A DNA stretch of 64,000 nucleotides from Pullulanibacillus camelliae (GTDB lineage Bacteria; Bacillota; Bacilli; Bacillales; Sporolactobacillaceae), in the NCBI RefSeq assembly GCF_014642655.1, contig NZ_BMIR01000004.1:129414-193413 (forward strand), written 5' to 3'. The notes under the pieces are model-generated. The model was not told where the DNA came from. It did not search any database and worked only from the letters and a program-made list of their open reading frames with translations. Below are positions 29,656 to 38,116 of this stretch, in pieces. Position numbers and translations under genes: made by a program. Numbering within the stretch: position 1 is the stretch's first letter; every line of letters starts with the position of its first letter.

Positions 29656-29696
29656 TCTACTCCATTAACACCTAAAATTTTAGACTTTCATTATTT

Positions 29697-29783
29697 GAGA
29701 AAACTTGACCTCTCACCAAGCTTTAATGACGAAAGCCAAAGCCCGAACTTATAAGGTCTTCCGAAAAGTAATGCTTCTTGCGT
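29697..29783 (-). repeat. Dispersed repeat family A, copy next to the ltaE terminator
   Basis: Contains TTGAGAAAACTTGACC, CAAGCTTTAATGACGAAAGCCAAAGCC and AACTTATAAGGTCTTCC, matching the family A order. Its end abuts the ltaE terminator at 29784. Confidence 0.6.
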
Positions 29784-29815
29784 AAAAAAACAGCCTATAT
29801 AGAGGCTGTTTTTTA
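29784..29815 (-). terminator. Intrinsic terminator of ltaE
   Basis: AAAAAACAGCCT pairs with AGGCTGTTTTTT, with T-runs on both strands, directly after the ltaE stop. Confidence 0.9.
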
Positions 29816-29816
29816 A

Positions 29817-30833
29817 TCATAAATGCTGAAGAACGCTTAACACATCATCAATATCCTGATCAGAAATATCATAGTGGGTGATCAGACGAACAAGGGTTGG
29901 GCCAAAGGCATTTGCTAAGACGCCCTTATCCTTTAACTGAGCAACGAACTCATGGGCAGTGATCCCCTTTTTCTCCACATCTACTAACAATATATTGGTT
30001 TCTACTTGATTAGCTAGCTGCAAATCTTCAATATTAGCAATACCTATCGCTAGTTTCTCTGCCCTTTTATGATCCTCTGCGAGCCGTTCTACATGTTGCG
30101 TTAAAGCAATCAGTCCCGGGGCTGCTAGAATGCCCACCTGACGCAGTCCACCCCCTAAACGCTTGCGCCATTTGCGTGCCTTCTTAATGAAGGCATGACT
30201 TCCTGCAATGATCGAACCCACAGGAGCCCCTAACCCTTTGGATAAACAAATTTGCACGGTATCCGTGTACTGAGTGAAGTCCTGAACGGCATGCCCTGAT
30301 GCTACCACCGCATTGAACAAACGGGCACCATCTAAATGCACAGGAATATGTGCCCCATTTGCAATTGCATAGATTTGCGCCATGTTTTCAACAGGAATAA
30401 TGGCTCCACCCGCGCGATTATGGGTATTTTCCAAACAAATCAGCCCTGTTTCAGGAACATGAATATCATCATCGCGAATCGCTGCAACTACATCACTTGG
30501 TTGTAGGGCTCCACGAATGCCCTTCAATGTTCGAGGCTGAACGCCCGCAAACGCGGAAATCGCCGCGCCTTCATAATAAAAAATATGTGCCTCTTTCTCT
30601 AATATAATTTCATTACCTAAGGCACAATGGGATAATACTGCAATCTGATTCCCTTGTGTGCCACTTGTGACAAACAATGCCTCTTCTTTCCCTAAAAGCT
30701 CTGCTGCCGTTTCTTCAAGCTTTCTAACCGTTGGGTCCTCACCGTAAACATCATCACCCACCTCAGCTTCATAGGCTGCACGACGCATGGCTTCCGTTGG
30801 CTTTGTTACTGTATCACTTCGTAAATCAATCAT
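29817..30833 (-). CDS. ltaE: Low-specificity L-threonine aldolase
   Basis: The ATG at 30833 follows AGGAGGAGTAAACCG; the frame opens 18 bases earlier without a site. The 338-residue PLP enzyme begins MIDLRSDTVTKPT, the aldolase hallmark. The PLP-binding lysine is in CLSKGLGAPVGS (about residue 199), and HLDGARLFNA is the cofactor-stacking region. It splits L-threonine and allo-threonine to glycine and acetaldehyde. Glycine feeds purine synthesis and one-carbon metabolism, but no shared control with the pur operon is visible. Single gene. Confidence 0.93.
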   Translation of the reverse strand: MIDLRSDTVTKPTEAMRRAAYEAEVGDDVYGEDPTVRKLEETAAELLGKEEALFVTSGTQGNQIAVLSHCALGNEIILEKEAHIFYYEGAAISAFAGVQPRTLKGIRGALQPSDVVAAIRDDDIHVPETGLICLENTHNRAGGAIIPVENMAQIYAIANGAHIPVHLDGARLFNAVVASGHAVQDFTQYTDTVQICLSKGLGAPVGSIIAGSHAFIKKARKWRKRLGGGLRQVGILAAPGLIALTQHVERLAEDHKRAEKLAIGIANIEDLQLANQVETNILLVDVEKKGITAHEFVAQLKDKGVLANAFGPTLVRLITHYDISDQDIDDVLSVLQHL

Positions 30834-30851
30834 CGGTTTACTCCTCCTCAT

Positions 30852-31139
30852 CTCTTCTCTATTAAAAAGATCTCATGCTATGAGCGCTGTTCGTCGGCAT
30901 ATAAGAGCATTTCATTTACTTATCGGATGGATCATTGACCGAGCTACTCCTTAACATTATAACTAAATAGCCTCCATTTAGGAAAAATTCAGTTTAATAG
31001 TCTAACATACATCTACATCTGTCCTAATGCTCCCTGAGACACGTCTTATAAGAAGCAATTGTTTCCTCCTGTAATAACTTAAAACGATAGTTAAAAAGAG
31101 GGTGAGACAAAACGAAAAGAAATCACTCGATTACCGAAC
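30852..31139. other. Intergenic stretch upstream of ltaE
   Basis: A/T-rich with no recognisable gene. It leads into the family B repeat that follows; together they make about 800 bases without a gene. Confidence 0.4.
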
Positions 31140-31530
31140 GATAAGTAGCCAGGGAAACGGGAAGCGTAGTCAAAATACGGAGACTCCTGCGGGAACGTGA
31201 CCAGCGTTACTTCACGAATAACGACGCATTGTCCCGAGGAAGTTGACGATAAAGCAAGTCTAGTAAACGCAGGAACAGGGGCTTCTTAGCCTAAGTCTCT
31301 TACATTTTCAATGCACTTCGGCTAAGTGTGTCAGATCCTTCAAGGACCTTCGACTAAAAGCATCACATCCATGTGACGACGCCGAAGCTAGCATCTCAGG
31401 CCCCCTCCAAAAAGTAAAGAACACTTTTCGGGGACCCGATGATGCGTCGAAACCCAAAGCTAGCGCCTCCTGCGTGCCTCTAGGCCGTGACCGTGGAAAG
31501 CGAAGTGTTTTGATGGAGCACTTCATGACT
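31140..31530 (+). repeat. Composite dispersed repeat, family B, copy 2
   Basis: It contains AGACTCCTGCGGGAACGTGA and ACGCAGGAACAGGGGCTTCTTAG (31181-31290), CACTTCGGCTA, ATCACATCCATGTGA and CCGAAGCTAGC (31314-31405), and AAAAAGTAAAGAACACTTTTCGGGGACC (31409-31437). The same blocks in the same order occur inverted at 7220-7670. Divergence is clear but alignment is straightforward by eye. Confidence 0.7.
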
Positions 31531-31535
31531 CACTC

Positions 31536-31581
31536 AAAAATCCGAACGCATCCCTTCAAAATGGTGAATACGTTCGGATTC
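31536..31581 (-). terminator. Intrinsic terminator of the SDR gene
   Basis: AATCCGAACG pairs perfectly with CGTTCGGATT with a long loop; on the minus strand a TTTTT run follows. Confidence 0.8.
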
Positions 31582-31663
31582 TCTATGAGCTGAAAACCTC
31601 TGCCCCAGCCCTTTTACAGAAATATAGGAAAACTTTTCTTGCTATTCTACAGATATACACCTA

Positions 31664-32485
31664 TTATTGTGAAAGATGAATTCCAAATTGATGGGCTACT
31701 TTGTTAATAAATTCATCATCGGTGAGTGCTTCGCGTTCTTTCAGGAGATCAGAACCACTCTGATATCTTAACCGATTGGAAGGGTCAGTAGCTGCTTCAT
31801 AAATCACATCGGCAGTGAATTCTGGTGAAGAGATCTTATTGGGATCAAATAAGGTTTCATACACTGAGCCAACCTTAGATTCAAATTCACTGTAATCTAG
31901 CAAATTTTCATTCTCAAGGAAATCCATGGACTTACCTGCGAATTCCGTTTTTGTCGGTCCTGGTTCCACAATCTTCACCCGAATATTAAGTGGTGCCAGC
32001 TCGTAAAGAAGTGCCTCTGTGAACCCGTTCACAGCAAATTTCGTGGCATGGTAAAGCGAAAACAAAGGATAGGTTATTCTTCCTCCCTCAGAAGTAATGT
32101 TAATAATGAGACCCTGGCGATTCTTTCTGAAGTGAGGCAAAATGGCTTTCGTTACCCACATCAGTCCAAAAACATTGACATTAAATTGTCTTTGTATTTG
32201 TTCTTCTGTTGCAGATTCAAAGAGACCAAATGCACCATACCCCGCATTATTGATAACAACATCAATATTCCCAAATGTTGAGATTCCTTGTTCAATTGCA
32301 CTGTCGATCGATGCTTTGCTTTCTACATCAAGAGAAGTGACCAAAATGTTTTTGCCTTTAGTAAGCTCGGTTTCCTTTTCAGGAGAGCGCATAGTTGCAA
32401 CGACATTCCATCCCTTACGCGCAAAATATAAGGCTGTGGTTCTTCCGATTCCTTTTGACGCACCCGTAATCAATACAGTTTTCAT
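31664..32485 (-). CDS. Short-chain dehydrogenase/reductase (SDR)
   Basis: A 273-residue classical SDR. The NAD(P)-binding TGASKGIG is at residues 7-14, NNAG near 79-82, the catalytic serine in INITSEGGR, and the YxxxK pair in YHATK. Substrate unknown; such enzymes next to MerR regulators often reduce reactive aldehydes or ketones. It follows the merR gene by 11 bases behind AGGAGAG, so the two form an operon under the MerR-type promoter at 32914-32944. Confidence 0.92.
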   Translation of the reverse strand: MKTVLITGASKGIGRTTALYFARKGWNVVATMRSPEKETELTKGKNILVTSLDVESKASIDSAIEQGISTFGNIDVVINNAGYGAFGLFESATEEQIQRQFNVNVFGLMWVTKAILPHFRKNRQGLIINITSEGGRITYPLFSLYHATKFAVNGFTEALLYELAPLNIRVKIVEPGPTKTEFAGKSMDFLENENLLDYSEFESKVGSVYETLFDPNKISSPEFTADVIYEAATDPSNRLRYQSGSDLLKEREALTDDEFINKVAHQFGIHLSQ

Positions 32486-32496
32486 TACGCTCTCTC

Positions 32497-32856
32497 CTAT
32501 TCTTCTTCTAAAGAGTATAGTTCTATTTTGTGATTGATGACCTCTGTGTAACTCATTAATTGTTCAATTTGAGCCTTGATTCGCCTATTTTGTTGTCGAA
32601 GTAACCTTATGCGCTCCTGTTTTGTTTCTTCTCCTTGAATGACGAGCTGCGCGAATTGTTTCATCTCAGCAATCCCCATCCCTGTCTGTCTAAGACAGCG
32701 GGCGAATTTAATCCACTCAATATCATCCGTGTCATAAATGCGTATCCCCTTTTCATTACGTTTTACAGGGGGAAGAATCCCTTCCTTTTCATAATAACGA
32801 AGGGTGTGAATGGACACGCCTGTTTCCTTGGAAAGCTGACTAATTTGCAAACGCAT
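32497..32856 (-). CDS. MerR family regulator, AdhR-like
   Basis: 119 residues: a MerR helix-turn-helix (ISQLSKETGVSIHTLRYYEKEGIL) and a dimerising coiled coil. There is one cysteine, in FARCLRQTGMGI, at a position similar to the sensing cysteine of AdhR-type aldehyde regulators. It heads a two-gene operon with an SDR and its promoter carries the expected dyad in a 19-bp spacer. A role in reactive-aldehyde response is inferred from family. Confidence 0.9.
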   Translation of the reverse strand: MRLQISQLSKETGVSIHTLRYYEKEGILPPVKRNEKGIRIYDTDDIEWIKFARCLRQTGMGIAEMKQFAQLVIQGEETKQERIRLLRQQNRRIKAQIEQLMSYTEVINHKIELYSLEEE

Positions 32857-32913
32857 AAATAGCCCACCTACTTATCTTTTCCATGAACTTTTTTCTCCTC
32901 TCTTGTTAATTAA

Positions 32914-32944
32914 ATCCTAACAGCTAGAGCGCACTCTATGTCAA
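32914..32944 (-). promoter_or_regulatory. MerR-type promoter of the merR/SDR operon
   Basis: On the minus strand TTGACA (32939-32944) and TAGGAT (32914-32919) are 19 bp apart, with the dyad TAGAGTGCGCTCTA centred in the spacer. This matches the AGAGTNNNCTCT-type operators of the AdhR group. Confidence 0.88.
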
Positions 32945-33024
32945 GGCGTTCAGTTAAATCCATTCAAAAAGGTTATAAATCACATCCTGAAATACCTTCA
33001 CAACGTTTCTCACGACAAGAAAAA

Positions 33025-33120
33025 AGTTAGAAAACTTCGGCTTATACTTGTTCACTTCGTCAAGCGCCTTTGCCCCGCCATTCTAGGCGCCTCATCACAG
33101 GAGTCGACGTCCAAATGTTT
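33025..33120 (-). repeat. Dispersed repeat family A, diverged copy near the yerC terminator
   Basis: Begins GTTAGAAAACTTCGGCTTA like other copies, and then diverges. It lies just past the yerC terminator in the direction of transcription. The flanking 32945-33024 shows nothing else. Confidence 0.45.
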
Positions 33121-33135
33121 CAGTTTTTAAAGCGC

Positions 33136-33170
33136 AAAAAAAATGGGGTCCTAAATTCAGGGTCCCCATT
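33136..33170 (-). terminator. Intrinsic terminator of yerA-yerB-yerC
   Basis: On the minus strand AATGGGGACCCTGAATTTAGGACCCCATT folds with a 9-bp stem and is followed by TTTTTTTT. Confidence 0.9.
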
Positions 33171-33186
33171 CGTTGCTTCTCACCAG

Positions 33187-33486
33187 CTATTCCTTATGAG
33201 CTTTGATGCGTTCATAGGTCATTTGATAGCCATCATTTCCATAATTAATACAGCGTTTGACACGCGAGATCGTTGCGGCACTGGCTCCCGAGCCCTCTTC
33301 GATTTGGTGATACTTAAAGCCGTCGAGGAGCATTCGTGCCACTTGATAGCGCTGTGCAATAGTCTGAATTTCTCCCATCGTGCAAAGGTCATCAAAAAAG
33401 CGGTAGCACTCTTCACGGTCCTTAAGAGATAAAATAGCTTCGAAAAGCTGGTCTAATGAATCCCCTCGTAATTTATCAATTTGCAC
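33187..33486 (-). CDS. yerC: YerC-type TrpR-like DNA-binding protein
   Basis: A 99-residue all-helical protein of the TrpR/YerC/YecD family. The recognition helix region is GASAATISRVKRCINYG near residues 66-82. The family is named for TrpR likeness but does not need to bind tryptophan; its targets are not known to me. GTG start behind GGGAGT. It is the last gene after yerA and yerB, as in B. subtilis. Confidence 0.93.
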   Translation of the reverse strand: MQIDKLRGDSLDQLFEAILSLKDREECYRFFDDLCTMGEIQTIAQRYQVARMLLDGFKYHQIEEGSGASAATISRVKRCINYGNDGYQMTYERIKAHKE

Positions 33487-33491
33487 TATTA

Positions 33492-34532
33492 TTACTCCCC
33501 TTCTGTTAAGCTAACATTTTTCTCTAAACTAGGTTCCACGATATTGACCCAAGTTTGCCCCGGAATAAATGGAACCTCTTCCCCATCCTTATAAGGTAAA
33601 ATTCGGCCATTCACATTCTTCCACTCCAGCTTTTGCAGTTTGCCATGTTGAAGTAAATAAGCTTTTCCACCTTTGTCCAGATCAATAACTCGTCGATAAT
33701 CTTTATTATTATAAAAAGAGTGATCAGCACTGACGATAAACACATTTGCTGCTGTTAAAGGCGCTTTGGACTCACGGTCTTTGGCTTGCTCGCCATTAAT
33801 ATGACGATAATAAAGGCCATCCTCCGCATGATAAACATAACTCACAACGTTATCCTTCGCATACGTAATCGTTGCTGTGTTCACAGCTTGCCCTTTGAGA
33901 TGCTTGATAGCCTTCTTTGTCATAAAAGATAAAGGCCGGACATCTTCAGTAAGTGCATATCCCTTTGCCTTCGCCCCCTTAATGGCATTCGCATAGGGAA
34001 TGTAGGAGTTATGCGGCGCCTTCCTGAATGACGCCCGCTGAAACCATGTCCCATCATGATACAGCCCTTGAATATAATCAGTATCCCCTGTAGTCAACAT
34101 TTTTTTTGCCTGCGGGCTCCAGCCATGAGCAATATAAATGGCGTCATAGCCTTGTGCTAGATTGATGAAATAAGGACGAGCACTGCGCACAGGCCCAATG
34201 ACATCAGGCTTTTGACTCTGGAAAATCGCTAAAAAGCGTGTGATCCGCCCTTCCGTTAATGCCTCATAAACAATGTCAGCCTTATGAAGGCCAGATTGTG
34301 GCCGCGCTAAGGCATGATTATTAACCATCACCGCAAGCACACGGCGATTAATCTCGTCCTTCCCTGCCGGTAGCCCTGTGAGTGGATAAACCTTTACAGG
34401 CTCCTTGGAAACGGGGACAGCCTTTTGCTCCTGCATGGATTCTGTGCGATCCTTTTCCTGTGTTCCTGTACAGCCAACAAGTAGAAGCGTAAGCCCTAGT
34501 AATAGCAGCACGCTCGCCAGTGTTTTTTTCAT
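33492..34532 (-). CDS. yerB: DUF3048 lipoprotein YerB
   Basis: The ATG at 34532 gives 346 residues; a GTG at 34544 is also in frame behind AGGAGG. The N-terminus is a lipoprotein signal with LLLVGC as lipobox. Two DUF3048-type halves follow (HALARPQSGLHKADIVYEAL and GPVRSARPYF; later RVIDLDKGGKAYLLQHG). The protein would be anchored outside the membrane; function unknown. It overlaps closely with the end of yerA and precedes yerC. Confidence 0.92.
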   Translation of the reverse strand: MKKTLASVLLLLGLTLLLVGCTGTQEKDRTESMQEQKAVPVSKEPVKVYPLTGLPAGKDEINRRVLAVMVNNHALARPQSGLHKADIVYEALTEGRITRFLAIFQSQKPDVIGPVRSARPYFINLAQGYDAIYIAHGWSPQAKKMLTTGDTDYIQGLYHDGTWFQRASFRKAPHNSYIPYANAIKGAKAKGYALTEDVRPLSFMTKKAIKHLKGQAVNTATITYAKDNVVSYVYHAEDGLYYRHINGEQAKDRESKAPLTAANVFIVSADHSFYNNKDYRRVIDLDKGGKAYLLQHGKLQKLEWKNVNGRILPYKDGEEVPFIPGQTWVNIVEPSLEKNVSLTEGE

Positions 34533-34548
34533 CCTCCGTATCACCCTC

Positions 34549-36324
34549 CTATGAGACAGTTAATTGTTCAACTGGATGAATGACTCGGTTTCTCATAACG
34601 TCCACCAAACCAAGCTGTGTGATTCTAATATAAGGTAAATGTGTTGATGAGAAGAATAACAGACTATAAATAGGATCTGCAAATACATAGCCCTTTTCCC
34701 GTAAATAAGTTGTGAAGTGTTGTTCCTCTTCAGCGAGCACTTCCATCGGCTGTTCCGATAGCCAACCTCTTATTGGGAGCTTCAATTCCGCCTGGCAAGA
34801 TGCCTCCTCAACTAGAACAATGCCCCCTTTAATTTCTTTCAGTCGCCTAAAGGCTTCCACAATAGAGGCCTTCTTTCGACCAATAAGAAGGAGGTCGCCC
34901 GTCGAGGAAAAACTGCTGGCAAACCCATCCATTTTCGCAAAGCCTTTAACAAAGGTACTCACCTTCCACTTTCCTTGAACATCAATAAGTGTGAGATAAG
35001 CTAAGTCTTCAGGAAGCTGATCCTCAGCGGGTAGCGTCTCAAGCTCTAACGGTTGTGTAATGACCGCATTCGTCATGTCTATCCCAATGGTTGTCTTGGG
35101 AGTCAGCATCTCTTCCGTTAGCTCCCACCCGATAGCCAAGGCCCCTAGTTCTTTCTTAAAATCTATTGGAGATGCCGGGTAATATGTATGATGTTGCTTT
35201 TTCACCCATTCACCTTTTGCTAAAACAGATACCGGTTTTGGGTTCTCTTTTGATTCTAGGATATTGATATGAGCGATTCGTCCAGGTGCGATTGAGCCAA
35301 CCAAGTGCTGTAAACCATAATGGATGGCAATGTTATGTGAAGCCATAAGATAGGCCTCAATTGCCGGCACACCCTGTTCTAAGGCAATTTCAATGGTGCG
35401 ATCCATAAGGCCCTGCTGATAAAAATACGGAGTCGAACCGTCTGTTGTCATATATAGAGGGTGATAATTCTCCACCCCTTTTTCTAACAACCCTTTTAAA
35501 ATAACAGGTAAATCCGGCCGGATCGATGAGTAGCGAAGCGACGTCGTCATACCAATGTTAAGGCGTGTCCATGCTTCCTCTGCCGTCATTGCTTCATGGT
35601 CACAATCCACACCTAAAAGCTGCATTTGAATCAACGTTCTCTCAGATGCTCCAGGCAAATGCCCTTCAATCCTTTTGCCGTGCCGTTTTGTCATTTGCAT
35701 CCATTCCAAAAGCTGATCATCACCATGCAAAACTTGCGGCCAGCTTGTTAATTCCCCTCCTTGAATCACATTGGGATGCTCAAGCCATCTTCTTATTCTG
35801 TCCTCAGAGTAGGGCGACGCCTGCAGCTTCGTTTGTGCATCATAGCGACACCACCAAAAAAAGCTCGTTGGTGTTTCATTTAACCGCTCAATGATGTCGA
35901 AAGAGTGTTCATCTGACAATAACATATAAAAGATCAAGTTATCGCTGACAAAAGTTGTAGTCCCTCCTGTTGCACCAAAGGCTGCCAATGTGGATGGATT
36001 ATAAAGCTGAAAGGGATGCGCATGAGGCTCTATATAACCAGGGACTAAGTAGTCTCCACTACAATCAATCAATTCAACCTGATCAAGATCTCTCGGAAGC
36101 CTGTCCCCCACATAAATAATGCGATCCTGATATATCCATATATTTCCTTGTTCCCATCTTTTTGTATGCGCATTCAAAATAATTCCCTTACTCAATACTT
36201 TTGTCGGTTGTCGGTGACCTTTGGCAACTGCCGCCTGTTCTCTCAGTTGTGATTTACTCCAAGGCTGATAAAAAGCCAACTCCATCGCCTCACTTTTAAT
36301 GATTGACACCTTTTTATCATACAT
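34549..36324 (-). CDS. yerA: Adenine-deaminase-like amidohydrolase YerA
   Basis: A 591-residue member of the adenine deaminase group. The metal site is seen as PGYIEPHAHP (HxH near residue 100), EGHLPG and a late MTTDGS. Classical Ade enzymes read PGFIDxHxH and TDD, so activity on adenine is not certain. The frame starts at 36324; the ATG at 36285 (MELAFYQPWSK) aligns better with the YerA N-terminus I remember, but neither start has an ideal ribosome binding site. It lies downstream of the pur operon and would convert adenine to hypoxanthine if active. Confidence 0.85.
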   Translation of the reverse strand: MYDKKVSIIKSEAMELAFYQPWSKSQLREQAAVAKGHRQPTKVLSKGIILNAHTKRWEQGNIWIYQDRIIYVGDRLPRDLDQVELIDCSGDYLVPGYIEPHAHPFQLYNPSTLAAFGATGGTTTFVSDNLIFYMLLSDEHSFDIIERLNETPTSFFWWCRYDAQTKLQASPYSEDRIRRWLEHPNVIQGGELTSWPQVLHGDDQLLEWMQMTKRHGKRIEGHLPGASERTLIQMQLLGVDCDHEAMTAEEAWTRLNIGMTTSLRYSSIRPDLPVILKGLLEKGVENYHPLYMTTDGSTPYFYQQGLMDRTIEIALEQGVPAIEAYLMASHNIAIHYGLQHLVGSIAPGRIAHINILESKENPKPVSVLAKGEWVKKQHHTYYPASPIDFKKELGALAIGWELTEEMLTPKTTIGIDMTNAVITQPLELETLPAEDQLPEDLAYLTLIDVQGKWKVSTFVKGFAKMDGFASSFSSTGDLLLIGRKKASIVEAFRRLKEIKGGIVLVEEASCQAELKLPIRGWLSEQPMEVLAEEEQHFTTYLREKGYVFADPIYSLLFFSSTHLPYIRITQLGLVDVMRNRVIHPVEQLTVS

Positions 36325-36559
36325 TAAAGAAGTAATTTACGAAAGTATAAGGTCAGATATCCTGACAGGAGGATTTAGAAAATTTAGCATTTAATGACAT
36401 ACAATCCAAGGCGACACAAAAACTACCACATAGAAAATTAGTATGCGTATTTAAACCGGTTTTTATTCCTCATTCTCCAAATTTATGGGACAAAAAGAAA
36501 ACCAGACCAATGCCTGGCTATTAAGGGAATTTATTCGCAATTTAGAAGGGGGCTTTTTA

Positions 36560-36790
36560 AAATTCGAGCCGCTTTTGTTAACTTGTCTCTGTCTTTTGTT
36601 ACGCTCTCACCCTGATTCGGAAACTTGACCCCCGGATTTGCTCCCTATTTGTTAACTTCGGATTTTATTTGTTATCTTGGGCTGGCTTTTGTTAAACTGG
36701 GCGCCGCTTTTGTTTCATTGAAACCGGCTTTTGTTAATTAGCCTCTACCTTTTGTTCCGCTCACACACTGATTCGGAAACTCGCAGCCTT
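36560..36790 (-). repeat. Short-unit repeat field, family C, second site
   Basis: Contains CTTTTGTTA units at 36571, 36595, 36685, 36710 and 36729 (approximate) and two copies of a longer unit ending CTGATTCGGAAACT, at about 36612-36627 and 36768-36783. The same longer unit is in 22290-22615. The adjoining 36325-36559 holds no gene I can recognise. Confidence 0.65.
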
Positions 36791-36804
36791 ACTCAATTTC
36801 TAAT

Positions 36805-36850
36805 AGCGAAAACACACACGGAGCTTTTAACGTCCGTGTGTGTTTTCGCT
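36805..36850 (-). terminator. Perfect 18-bp hairpin spanning the purD stop codon
   Basis: AGCGAAAACACACACGGA (36805-36822) pairs base for base with TCCGTGTGTGTTTTCGCT (36833-36850). The 5' arm in the transcript encodes the last residues of PurD (SENTHG) and the loop contains the TAA. There is no good T-run after it, so it may stabilise the 3' end rather than act as a simple terminator. Confidence 0.75.
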
Positions 36851-38104
36851 TAATAAGGCACGATGCCCGATATCCGTCCGATAAAAGGTGTTAGCATTGG
36901 TTCGTTTTTCAATAGCGCTTCTGGCTTGTTGAACAGCCTCTGATAAAGTTGGAGCTAAACAGGTCGCGAGCAGCACGCGGCCACCATCAGTCACCCATTG
37001 GCCGTCCTTCAACTTTGTACCGGCATGGAAGATGAGGGCTTGGTCTTCTGCAAGCTCGGGATCAATGATCTCTGATCCCTTTTCATAATCTCCCGGATAG
37101 CCTTTTGAAGCGAGAACAAAACCGCATGCAGCTTCTTCCGACCATGTCAGCTCTGGCACTTCCCCTTGTACCAGTGACCAAAAGACCGCAAAGAGATCGG
37201 ATGTTAGTCTTGGCAAGACCACTTGTGTTTCTGGATCACCAAAGCGACAGTTAAATTCAATCACTTTAGGTCCTGCACTCGTCCATATCAACCCTGCATA
37301 AAGTATGCCCTGGAAAGGTTTCCCTTCCTTTTGCATTGCCTTGACCGTCGGCACCATGATGCGTTCCATGGCAATATCCAGTGCATTTTCAGGAAGCTGT
37401 GGAACGGGAGAATAGGCCCCCATGCCCCCCGTATTTGGACCCTTATCTCCTTCAAAGGCCCGCTTATGGTCCTGCGAAAGGACCATCGGATAGACGTTTT
37501 CACCATCTACAAACGCCATCAATGAGAATTCTTCTCCTGTTAAGTATTCCTCAATCACAACAGAAGCTCCCGCCGAACCAAACCGGTGATCATTTAAAGC
37601 GTCAGCTAATGCCTGGAGTGCCTCCTTTTCCGTCAACGCAACGGTAACGCCTTTCCCAGCAGCAAGTCCATCCGCTTTAATGACAATAGGTGTACCCATT
37701 TGTTGAACATAAGCCACCGCTCTGTCATAATCGGTGAACACGTCATAGGCTGCTGTTGGAATAGCATACTTGCCCATCAGATCCTTGGCAAAGGCTTTGC
37801 TGCCTTCCAACATCGCTGCCTCTTGTGAAGGACCGAAAATGGTCAAGCCTGCTTGCTTAAAGCGATTGACAATACCATCAACAAGTGGCTGTTCCGGACC
37901 TACTATTGTTAAATCAATCGCATTCGTTTTTACAAAGTTGATCAGCCCTTCAAAGTCCGCTTCGTCAATTGGAACGCGTGTTGCCACCCGATTCATACCA
38001 TCATTTCCTGGGGCAATAAAGACTTCGTTGACCTGTGCACTTTGTTTGAGCTTCCAAGCGATGGCATGCTCACGGCCCCCTTTACCGACAACAAGAACCT
38101 TCAT
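36827..38104 (-). CDS. purD: Phosphoribosylamine-glycine ligase (GAR synthetase)
   Basis: A 425-residue ATP-grasp enzyme of usual length. N-terminal VLVVGKGGREHAIAWKL, the ATP-grasp stretch VIKADGLAAGKGV (about 140-152), and FNCRFGDPETQ for metal binding are all present. It joins glycine to phosphoribosylamine, step 2 of purine synthesis. AGGAGGGTGAAC precedes the ATG, 12 bases after purH. Last gene of the pur operon. Confidence 0.97.
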   Translation of the reverse strand: MKVLVVGKGGREHAIAWKLKQSAQVNEVFIAPGNDGMNRVATRVPIDEADFEGLINFVKTNAIDLTIVGPEQPLVDGIVNRFKQAGLTIFGPSQEAAMLEGSKAFAKDLMGKYAIPTAAYDVFTDYDRAVAYVQQMGTPIVIKADGLAAGKGVTVALTEKEALQALADALNDHRFGSAGASVVIEEYLTGEEFSLMAFVDGENVYPMVLSQDHKRAFEGDKGPNTGGMGAYSPVPQLPENALDIAMERIMVPTVKAMQKEGKPFQGILYAGLIWTSAGPKVIEFNCRFGDPETQVVLPRLTSDLFAVFWSLVQGEVPELTWSEEAACGFVLASKGYPGDYEKGSEIIDPELAEDQALIFHAGTKLKDGQWVTDGGRVLLATCLAPTLSEAVQQARSAIEKRTNANTFYRTDIGHRALLSENTHGR

Positions 38105-38116
38105 CCGTTCACCCTC

